From: Spirochaetia bacterium UBA5368
GTDB lineage: Bacteria; Spirochaetota; UBA4802; UBA5368
Assembly (NCBI GenBank): GCA_002407865.1
Contig: DHPI01000046.1
Location: forward strand, 1 to 6,553
Length of the DNA stretch: 6,553 nt
Reading direction: 5' to 3'
A model generated the notes under the pieces. It searched no databases. It was not told where the DNA came from and was given only the letters and a program-made list of their open reading frames with translations. Every line of letters starts with the position of its first letter. The stretch's first letter is position 1. Positions 1-5,091 of the stretch are shown in pieces. Both the position numbers and the translations under genes were made by a program.

Positions 1-422
1 CGAAGGACGATAACCGCCGAATAATCTTCATTAAAGTACTCGAATGCCCTGTGCGTGTACGGCAGAAAGGCGCGAAGCTTATTCTGGAGCTCAATTTGCG
101 CGTCATCAAAATTGAGAATTTCCTTCTGGCTTTTTATATGGTATTTCTTCATTGCGTAGAGAAAATAATAGTCTGCCAGCTTTTTCAGCACGGTTTCTTC
201 TATTTTAGCTTCGGCGTCATTCAGAGCGGAGTCCCTTTTTTCAACGAGTCCGCGGGTCTTCATGTCGGGAGAGCCTTTTACCGTTACCTGAAAATGGTCC
301 CTGTCGAGAAACCCCTCTGTCTGGAAATCATTGAGAAGCCTGCTGGTATCGTACACCATTACCGTGCATGATACGATACACGCGATTGGCGCGAAAAGAA
401 ACGCGATTCCAAGTTTTTTCAT
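1..422 (-). CDS. Putative lipoprotein, LPP20-like, 3' end cut by the window
   Basis: This is the first 140 residues of a minus-strand gene whose C-terminus lies beyond the left edge. The ATG at 420-422 begins MKKLGIAFLF, a short basic n-region and a hydrophobic core, then I-V-S-C, which fits a lipobox with Cys19 as the lipidated residue; Cys15 is a poorer alternative. This predicts a membrane-anchored lipoprotein. The mature part has a beta-type segment around FQVTVKGSPD (about residues 44-53), then a charged amphipathic helix rich in Ala, Glu and Lys (about 60-85), then Tyr/Phe-rich helical sequence. The 'GLVEKRDSALNDAEAKI' stretch recalls LPP20-like lipoproteins, in which a KR-x-A-x-x-xA helix follows a short strand. 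That family match is by eye and tentative. The start is supported by the signal, although no strong Shine-Dalgarno precedes it (only GGCGG about 13 bases upstream). It lies 119 bp downstream of the TPR operon on the same strand, so read-through from that operon is possible. Confidence 0.7.
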   Translation of the reverse strand, partial: MKKLGIAFLFAPIACIVSCTVMVYDTSRLLNDFQTEGFLDRDHFQVTVKGSPDMKTRGLVEKRDSALNDAEAKIEETVLKKLADYYFLYAMKKYHIKSQKEILNFDDAQIELQNKLRAFLPYTHRAFEYFNEDYSAVIVL

Positions 423-441
423 AGTCAGTTTTTACCGCCGT

Positions 442-461
442 GTCCAGTTGTCATACTGGAC
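442..461. repeat. Perfect 7-bp inverted repeat in the 5' region of the lipoprotein gene
   Basis: GTCCAGT (442-448) and ACTGGAC (455-461) are exact reverse complements around a 6-base spacer TGTCAT. The repeat ends 19 bases before the start codon of the minus-strand lipoprotein gene and touches the possible -10 element. No run of T follows on either strand, so it is not a normal Rho-independent terminator. It could be a repressor operator near the transcription start, or an RNA hairpin in the leader affecting translation or mRNA stability. The palindrome is seen directly; its role is inference. Confidence 0.5.
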
Positions 462-492
462 GTATACGATTGAATAATGCCGCAGATGTCAA
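461..492 (-). promoter_or_regulatory. Possible promoter for the left lipoprotein gene
   Basis: Read on the minus strand there is a perfect -35 hexamer TTGACA (plus-strand 487-492). The best -10-like match is TATACG (plus-strand 461-466), 20 bases downstream, which is longer than the usual 16-18. With 17-base spacing the -10 would be TCGTAT, a poor match. The -35 is good and the -10 weak, as in activator-dependent or tightly controlled promoters. The placement upstream of the ATG at 422 is sensible, but the assignment is tentative. Confidence 0.35.
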
Positions 493-541
493 GATTATTG
501 CGCATCGCTGCCCACTCAAGATTGCTGCCCTGCCATCATGA

Positions 542-2908
542 TCATTCATTTTTCAGAAGATTGATGATGTCCTGAATCTTATCCGCGTTGGGATGATCGG
601 GCTTCATCGCCAGAAGCTTTTCAAAGTGGTAAATTGCCTTCTGTTTGTCTTTCAGCTTGCGGTAGTATATCATGCCGAGCTCTTCGTGGGCCGCCCAGTT
701 GTTTCTGTTGATCTGCACCGAGCGGTCGAACGACTTGACCGCCTCTTCGTACATGCCCTTGTCGCGGTATGCGATGCCCTGAAAAAAGTGCGACCGCGAG
801 TCCATGGGATTCAGGTCGATCGCCGTTTTGTATTCCTCGATGGCGTCATCGTACATTTTCGATTCACGGTAAGCGTTGGCCAAATTGTAATGCGCGTCGA
901 ATGATTTCGGGTCGTTCGTGATGGCGTTTCTGTAGAGCTCGATTGCCTTATCGTTGAGTTTATTCTTCGAATACAGGTTGCCGAGATTATTATACGCTTT
1001 CGAATAGTTCGGGTTTTTAATGATGGCCTGTGAATAATACTCTATCGCCTTGTTGTCATCGCCCAGCGCCTCGTATGTTTTGCCGATTTCGTACAGCGTG
1101 GGGGCGTCATCTTCCTTTATGCTCAGCGCCCGCTGGTACAGGTGCAGCGCCTCGCGGTGCTGTTTTTTCTCCGCATTAATGAGGCCGAGGTTGAAATACG
1201 CCTGATAATAATTGGGATCAAGCTCTATGGTTTTCTGGTAAAACTGCATCGCGTTATTGTACGATTTCATTTCATGATACGTTTCGGCAAGCTTGAAGTT
1301 CGTATCGGGATTCGACGGGCGGAGGTCACGGTCTTTCGAGAAATAATTGAGGGCCTCCGAAAAGTTTTTGCTTTTTAGATAAATGTCGCCGAGGTTGAAA
1401 TACGCCCTGTCGAGTTTCGGGTCCTGCCGGATGGCGGTTTTCAGGTCGCCGATAGCCTTTCCCTGTTGATTTATCTTGATGCTGGCAAGGCCCCTCGAAT
1501 AAAACGCGCGCGGAAATTCCGGTTGTATCTCGATGGCCTTGGTGAAATATTTTATCGCGGAGTCGAATTTGTTTTCCATGTAATGGATAAGCCCCAGCCG
1601 GTAATACGCGTCAGCGTTTTTCGGGTTGGCCACGATTGCGTTCTGAAACGATTTTTTCGCCTCGTCGTCCATCTTGTTGTGATAATAAAGTCTGCCGAGC
1701 CAGTAGTGGGAATAGTCGTCGTTGTTGTCCGCCTCAACGGCCTTCCTGTATGCGTTAAGCGATTTTTCGAAATCCTTCTCCTCTCGATACCTGTCGCCGA
1801 GATCGCGCCATTTTTTTGCCGCAGGCATCGTAGAATCCGGTTTTTTTATCTGCACCGGCGCTTCGTCGCTCATGTCCGATGATCCCGGTTTTCTTCCCGT
1901 GATGGATATATCGCCGGGCGCGCGTTCGGCGCCATACTTGGCGATTGTTGCAACGGGTTTTTTGTTCAACTGCGCAAGCGCGAGGCGGTATTTTTTCTGG
2001 AGGTTCCTGTCGCGGCTGTTGTACGAGAGGGCGGTTTTATAATACCAAACGGCGTTTTCGAAATCGCCGTTTTTGGCGTAAATGTCGCCGAGGCGCTCCG
2101 CGGCGCGCGCGTCGGTGGGATCGGCAGTAAGCGCCGTTTGAAACGCGTCGATTGCTTCGTCTGTTTTCCCGATCCTCAAGAAAGCCTCGCCGGCGCCCCT
2201 GTGATATTTCGATTTTTTTGCGTCGATGCTGATCGCTTTTCTGAAGTTCGCGAGGGCGTCATCGTACCTGCCGATTTGCATATATACGTTGCCGAGGTTA
2301 TAGTAGCCTTCTGCGTCGTTTGGGTTGGCCCGTATTCCTTCTTTTATAACGGCGATCGCTCCCTTTGTATCGCCCCTGCGCAGGCGCTGCTGTGCGATAT
2401 TCCAGTAGCTTTCCTGATACTGCGGAGCAACCTTTACCGCCTTTTTATATTCGTTCAGCGCCCTGTTCAACTCCTCGCGGTCATCGTATACGTTGCCGAG
2501 CTTGTTATAGGCGACCGGATATTTCGGAAAATATTTTTTCGCGAGCTCGAGCGTAGCGATGGCCTTTTCGTAGTCGCCTTTCAGCGCGTACGCGTGGCCT
2601 AACTCGTTGAGCGCTGAATAATTTTTAGGGTCGATTGCAAGGGCTCTCTTATAATATTCTATCGAGCTGTCTATTTCGCCCATCGCTTTATAGAGATTTC
2701 CGATCTTGATGAGTATGTCGATGTTTCCGGGGTCGGTCTCGAGAAGTTTGTTATAGAGCTCAATTTGCTTGACGCGAAGGTCGTTTACCTCGCCGATGCC
2801 GTCGCCTGAAGAGCGAAAAAAGAGAAAATAGCCGCCCAAAAGGAGAAGAATAACCACCGCGGCGATGCCGGCGTTACGCCATGTGTTCGATTTGTAAGAT
2901 GAAGCCAT
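542..2908 (-). CDS. Membrane-anchored TPR protein with about 19 repeats
   Basis: 788 residues. The N-terminus has basic residues (Lys6, Arg11), then one hydrophobic helix (about 12-31) and no cleavage site, so it is probably a signal anchor with the rest in the periplasm. Residues 63-300 are seven uninterrupted 34-residue TPR units with the usual pattern (W/Y-x-x-LG-x-x-Y, then A at position 20, ending xDPx). A polar Gly/Pro/Ser/Lys-rich linker (about 318-361) separates these from twelve further units (about 362-774), the last with a three-residue insertion, and a short amphipathic C-terminal helix. TPR arrays are protein-binding superhelices, so a scaffold role is likely; no catalytic domain is seen. 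The start is decided by a strong Shine-Dalgarno 7 bases upstream. It is second in an operon, 17 bp behind the smaller TPR gene. Similar repeat architecture occurs in O-GlcNAc-transferase-type proteins, but no glycosyltransferase domain is present. The specific partner is unknown. Confidence 0.93.
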   Translation of the reverse strand: MASSYKSNTWRNAGIAAVVILLLLGGYFLFFRSSGDGIGEVNDLRVKQIELYNKLLETDPGNIDILIKIGNLYKAMGEIDSSIEYYKRALAIDPKNYSALNELGHAYALKGDYEKAIATLELAKKYFPKYPVAYNKLGNVYDDREELNRALNEYKKAVKVAPQYQESYWNIAQQRLRRGDTKGAIAVIKEGIRANPNDAEGYYNLGNVYMQIGRYDDALANFRKAISIDAKKSKYHRGAGEAFLRIGKTDEAIDAFQTALTADPTDARAAERLGDIYAKNGDFENAVWYYKTALSYNSRDRNLQKKYRLALAQLNKKPVATIAKYGAERAPGDISITGRKPGSSDMSDEAPVQIKKPDSTMPAAKKWRDLGDRYREEKDFEKSLNAYRKAVEADNNDDYSHYWLGRLYYHNKMDDEAKKSFQNAIVANPKNADAYYRLGLIHYMENKFDSAIKYFTKAIEIQPEFPRAFYSRGLASIKINQQGKAIGDLKTAIRQDPKLDRAYFNLGDIYLKSKNFSEALNYFSKDRDLRPSNPDTNFKLAETYHEMKSYNNAMQFYQKTIELDPNYYQAYFNLGLINAEKKQHREALHLYQRALSIKEDDAPTLYEIGKTYEALGDDNKAIEYYSQAIIKNPNYSKAYNNLGNLYSKNKLNDKAIELYRNAITNDPKSFDAHYNLANAYRESKMYDDAIEEYKTAIDLNPMDSRSHFFQGIAYRDKGMYEEAVKSFDRSVQINRNNWAAHEELGMIYYRKLKDKQKAIYHFEKLLAMKPDHPNADKIQDIINLLKNE
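1184..1406. repeat. Two exact 19-base direct copies inside the large TPR gene
   Basis: GCCGAGGTTGAAATACGCC occurs at 1184-1202 and again at 1388-1406. The offset is 204 bases, exactly two 34-residue TPR units. Both copies encode the AYFNLG core, in units 14 and 12 counted from the N-terminus. Related but imperfect copies recur through the gene (for example near 979, 2289 and 2491). This may reflect duplication of repeat units or a constraint on codon choice. Confidence 0.6.
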
Positions 2909-2915
2909 CAGTGTG

Positions 2916-2921
2916 CCTCCT
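2916..2921 (-). promoter_or_regulatory. Consensus Shine-Dalgarno for the large TPR gene
   Basis: The minus strand reads AGGAGG followed by seven bases (CACACTG) and the ATG at 2908. This is a full consensus at ideal spacing, and it is clearly the best ribosome binding site in the window. It lies inside the 17-bp gap after the stop codon of the upstream TPR gene, which supports co-transcription with independent, strong translation initiation. Confidence 0.85.
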
Positions 2922-2925
2922 AACC

Positions 2926-3642
2926 TTATAATCCGTCGTCTCTGTATATGTCTTCCAGCTTATTTTTTGTCTTTTTATCCTCATGCCCGGCTTTTTTATC
3001 CTCGGCCTTGCGGTCTGCGTCTTTAAGCACAATGCCGCCAAGATGCAGCGCTTCTTCAACCGATATGTCGCTTCCGGGCGGCGGCAGCACGAAATCCGGA
3101 TCTTTCAAGAGCTCAATTGCGCGGCGGATTTTCTCGTATTGCGGGTCTTCCGGCGCGATTTTCAGATAATTTTCCCAGTTTTCTATTGTGTGTTGCTTGT
3201 CGCGTTCGAGCATCAGGTAGGCAAGTCCGATGTGATAATACGCGAATTTGATGCTCTGGTTCAGCCTGAAGGATTTTTGAAAATTTTCAATTGCGGGCGT
3301 TGCCTGCTTTTTATAATAATATACCTGACCGAGGCGGAAGTAATCCTCCGCGCTGTCGGGATTGATGTCCAGGGCCTTGTGATACAGTTCGAGGGCGCCA
3401 TCGTATCTTTTTTTATTCAGAAAAATATCGCCGAGATACGAATACGCGAGCTGGTTTTCAGGATGCAGCTTCAGCTCTTCCTGCAGCATCAACTCGGCCA
3501 TCTCGAACTTTTTCTGGTAGAAATAGGTCATGGCCTTTTTGAACGTATCGTCGGGTCTCTTCGCGCTTTCTTCCGCGGATACGGGGGCGGCAAGCAGCAG
3601 CGACGTTAACGATATGAATGACAGTAAATGCTTTATTTTCAT
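2926..3642 (-). CDS. Secreted TPR protein, about four repeats and a charged tail
   Basis: 238 residues. A classical signal peptide (basic MKIKH, hydrophobic core, cleavage likely after PVSA, residue 23) sends it to the periplasm or beyond. The mature part carries about four TPR units: one from about 32 to 63, two clear 34-residue units with the LGxxY and NPDS/DP signatures (about 64-131), and a fourth ending in an ENWENYLKIAPEDPQY segment (about 132-172). After these come a Pro/Gly-rich turn (PPPGSD) and a strongly charged Lys/Asp/Glu tail (about 205-238) that looks disordered. It is probably a protein-protein adaptor; no enzyme motif is seen. It is the first gene of the operon and lies 17 bp ahead of the large anchored TPR gene, so the two products may bind each other or a shared partner. 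A GAAGGA Shine-Dalgarno sits 11 bases before the ATG, slightly far. Specific function unknown. Confidence 0.92.
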   Translation of the reverse strand: MKIKHLLSFISLTSLLLAAPVSAEESAKRPDDTFKKAMTYFYQKKFEMAELMLQEELKLHPENQLAYSYLGDIFLNKKRYDGALELYHKALDINPDSAEDYFRLGQVYYYKKQATPAIENFQKSFRLNQSIKFAYYHIGLAYLMLERDKQHTIENWENYLKIAPEDPQYEKIRRAIELLKDPDFVLPPPGSDISVEEALHLGGIVLKDADRKAEDKKAGHEDKKTKNKLEDIYRDDGL

Positions 3643-3653
3643 TGCAGTATAAA

Positions 3654-3659
3654 TCCTTC
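3654..3659 (-). promoter_or_regulatory. Shine-Dalgarno for the small TPR gene, long spacing
   Basis: Minus-strand GAAGGA is followed by eleven bases and then the ATG at 3642. The core is good but the spacing is longer than the usual 5-9, so initiation may be moderate. It supports the chosen start, which also gives the complete signal peptide. Confidence 0.55.
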
Positions 3660-3666
3660 ATTGTAA

Positions 3667-3696
3667 ATTATCGGCACGGTGGGACATCAATGTAAA
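3667..3696 (-). promoter_or_regulatory. Candidate sigma70-type promoter of the TPR operon
   Basis: On the minus strand TTTACA (plus-strand 3691-3696, 5/6 to TTGACA) is followed after 18 bases by GATAAT (plus-strand 3667-3672, 5/6 to TATAAT). Transcription would begin near 3660, leaving a leader of about 18 bases with the Shine-Dalgarno at its very 5' end. The hexamers and spacing are good; the very short leader is the main reservation. Confidence 0.5.
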
Positions 3697-3951
3697 GCCA
3701 ATAACATGGCAGCTCCCATGAAGGTGCGCTCCCCTGATGTAAAATCCATGACTGCAAGCCTGCACCGAAAGCGCGTGCGGCGGATGCGATGATCTCTCCA
3801 TCCTTCATTCCCATGTTTTCCTGTGCGTCATGTCCGCCACCTTGCGCGATGTGTCTATCACACAATTAATGGCTAAAGATTACCAGATTAATATATATGC
3901 GGCGGATAATAATAGCAAGTGGCGATTCAAGGACAGATACACGAAAAAGTA
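3697..3951. other. Divergent intergenic segment without a supported gene
   Basis: This is the stretch between the two outward-facing promoter candidates. Its left part (to about 3860) has balanced composition and stays open on the minus strand from a TTG at 3865 to a stop at 3668, with no ribosome binding site. Its right part (about 3861-3951) is AT-rich. Short inverted repeats are present, such as CATGG-6-CCATG (3705-3720) and TGTG-5-CACA around 3850-3864. No tRNA, known riboswitch or convincing terminator was recognised. It may hold regulatory sites, a degenerate gene or a dispersed repeat. Confidence 0.4.
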
Positions 3952-3980
3952 TTGAAAAATAATGTGACATTGTATATAAG
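3952..3980 (+). promoter_or_regulatory. Candidate sigma70-type promoter of the FecR-like gene
   Basis: TTGAAA (3952-3957) and TATAAG (3975-3980) are separated by exactly 17 bases; each hexamer matches the consensus in at least four of six positions. Transcription would start near 3987, giving a leader of about 39 bases before the ATG at 4026. A second perfect TATAAT lies at 4005-4010, but its -35 region is poor and it would leave a leader of only about nine bases, so it is less likely. Confidence 0.6.
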
Positions 3981-4025
3981 CTTCGTTTAGGGCATGATGT
4001 AAAATATAATCCGGGCTGGTTTGAA

Positions 4026-5006
4026 ATGAAACGAGACACGGTATTGTCGCATTCGGGAATCGCGGTCAGGCGATGTATCGTAATAAGCGCCCTTTTCATT
4101 GCAAGCTGTGTACTGCCGGCGCATTCGGCAAATTTTGCGATTATTACCTTCTTTATCGGGAATGTGCTGGTGAAAACGGAGAAGACAAAACAGTATGTTC
4201 CCGCCTCGATCGGAATGAAACTGCGCGGCGACAGCGCATTGAAAACCTGCAAAAATTCCTTTGTCGAGCTGGTCGTCGGCGAGGAAAAGTTTTTAATCGA
4301 AGAAAACCTCAACCTCTCATATTCGGAGATTGTCGCAATGAAAGAATCGATGCGGCAGGCTGAACCGGGGAAGGGTTTTTTTAACGGGATAAAGTCGATT
4401 ATCAATACCAATACGACGCGTGTCAACAGCATCACCTCTACAATTGCGATCAAGGGGAAAGATGCCGACGATGATGTGTTGTGGGACGGCGATGATAAAC
4501 GCGTTGCCGTGAGTGCGCTTGACAAACGGGAAAAGGCGGTGTGCGAAGCGATTATTTCCGATTATGAAAAATGCGATTACGAAAGCGTGCTGAGATCCGT
4601 TGATAAATACGCGGGGTTGTTTGCCATGCGAAAGGATGAAATGGAATACCTTGCCGCGTTTTCGTGTCTCAAGCTTTGCCGGTACAATGAGGCGCGTCGG
4701 CGGTTTTCGGCGCTCTATAGCAAGGGCCGCAATGACGCGATAAAATCAGATGCGTGTTTTTACGCCGGGCTTTGCAGCCATTGCCTGCTCGATTTCAAAG
4801 GATCGCGCTCGTGGCTGACCAGGTACATCGGCGAATATCCTTCCGGAGAGCTTGCCGCGCAGGCGTATTTTATGCGAGGATTGAACCATTCTATTTTAAA
4901 AGAGTTTGACAGCGCGCGCGAGGATTTCCATATTGTGATACGCAGGTTCCCTGGCAGCCCCGTTTCGAAAGATTCGGAGAAGGCGGTTTCCCGCTTGCCC
5001 GATTGA
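4026..5006 (+). CDS. Exported FecR-like protein with C-terminal TPR-like repeats
   Basis: 326 residues. The N-terminus has Arg15-Arg16, then a hydrophobic core. It may be cut by signal peptidase I after AHSA (residue 35), or be lipidated at Cys28, since I-A-S-C there fits a lipobox. Residues 36-100 match the FecR-like beta fold: G-N-V-L-V, then the hallmark GMKLRGDSALKT (63-74) followed by SFVEL. A degenerate later FecR motif (ITSTIAIKGKD, 136-146) corresponds to the usual TPTAVxxVRGT. A polar linker follows. Residues about 170-326 are helical TPR-like repeats of the YbgF type, ending with ARxxFxxxIxxFPGS. FecR domains of this kind occur in many exported proteins unrelated to iron; no sigma factor or TonB receptor gene is nearby, so iron signalling is not implied. 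It is probably an envelope scaffold or binding protein. Only a weak ribosome binding site precedes the ATG. The transglutaminase-like gene follows 85 bp later on the same strand. Confidence 0.88.
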   Translation: MKRDTVLSHSGIAVRRCIVISALFIASCVLPAHSANFAIITFFIGNVLVKTEKTKQYVPASIGMKLRGDSALKTCKNSFVELVVGEEKFLIEENLNLSYSEIVAMKESMRQAEPGKGFFNGIKSIINTNTTRVNSITSTIAIKGKDADDDVLWDGDDKRVAVSALDKREKAVCEAIISDYEKCDYESVLRSVDKYAGLFAMRKDEMEYLAAFSCLKLCRYNEARRRFSALYSKGRNDAIKSDACFYAGLCSHCLLDFKGSRSWLTRYIGEYPSGELAAQAYFMRGLNHSILKEFDSAREDFHIVIRRFPGSPVSKDSEKAVSRLPD

Positions 5007-5091
5007 ATACCGTGGCGGCGTTTATCTTTCAGAGCTTTATGTGTTTAAGGCGTGCATGTTGTGTAGTGCGTAACGTACCGTGTGAAGTGTT
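5007..5091 (+). other. 85-bp spacer between FecR-like and transglutaminase-like genes
   Basis: No hairpin followed by a T run and no convincing -35/-10 pair is visible, so the two plus-strand genes may share a transcript. There is no clear Shine-Dalgarno before the ATG at 5092; the nearest purine run is GTGAAG (5082-5087), a weak match. Confidence 0.35.

Noticed and set aside
51..371. 106-residue plus-strand frame
   Set aside because: Antisense to the lipoprotein gene, which has a proper start and lipobox.
442..461. Rho-independent terminator
   Set aside because: The hairpin stem is only 7 bp and no T run follows on either strand.
2138..2602. 154-residue plus-strand frame, and similar plus-strand frames between 593 and 2602
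   Set aside because: They are complements of the TPR array; the regular repeat of the real gene keeps opposite frames open.
542..2908. O-GlcNAc transferase, suggested by the long TPR array
   Set aside because: The protein ends 14 residues after the last TPR unit; no glycosyltransferase domain is present.
2983..3609. 208-residue plus-strand frame
   Set aside because: Antisense to the small TPR gene, which has a signal peptide and clear TPR units.
3706..3792. 28-codon plus-strand frame starting at an ATG
   Set aside because: Very short, no Shine-Dalgarno, no signal or motif; likely chance.
3668..3865. 65-residue minus-strand open frame in the divergent region
   Set aside because: It starts at TTG without a ribosome binding site, covers the promoter candidate of the TPR operon, and its translation resembles no family known to me.
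3780..3865. c-di-GMP (GEMM-I) riboswitch on the minus strand, suggested by ACGCACAGG followed by AAAAC
   Set aside because: The required downstream GACGCAAAGCC segment and the tetraloop-receptor pairing are absent.
3848..3866. CRP-type operator around TGTGTCTATCACACA
   Set aside because: The half-sites are separated by five bases instead of six and the left half lacks the final A of TGTGA.
3866..4525. 219-residue minus-strand open frame
   Set aside because: Its coding part lies mostly antisense to the FecR-like gene, which has a signal peptide, FecR motifs and a promoter; the antisense translation has no recognisable domain.
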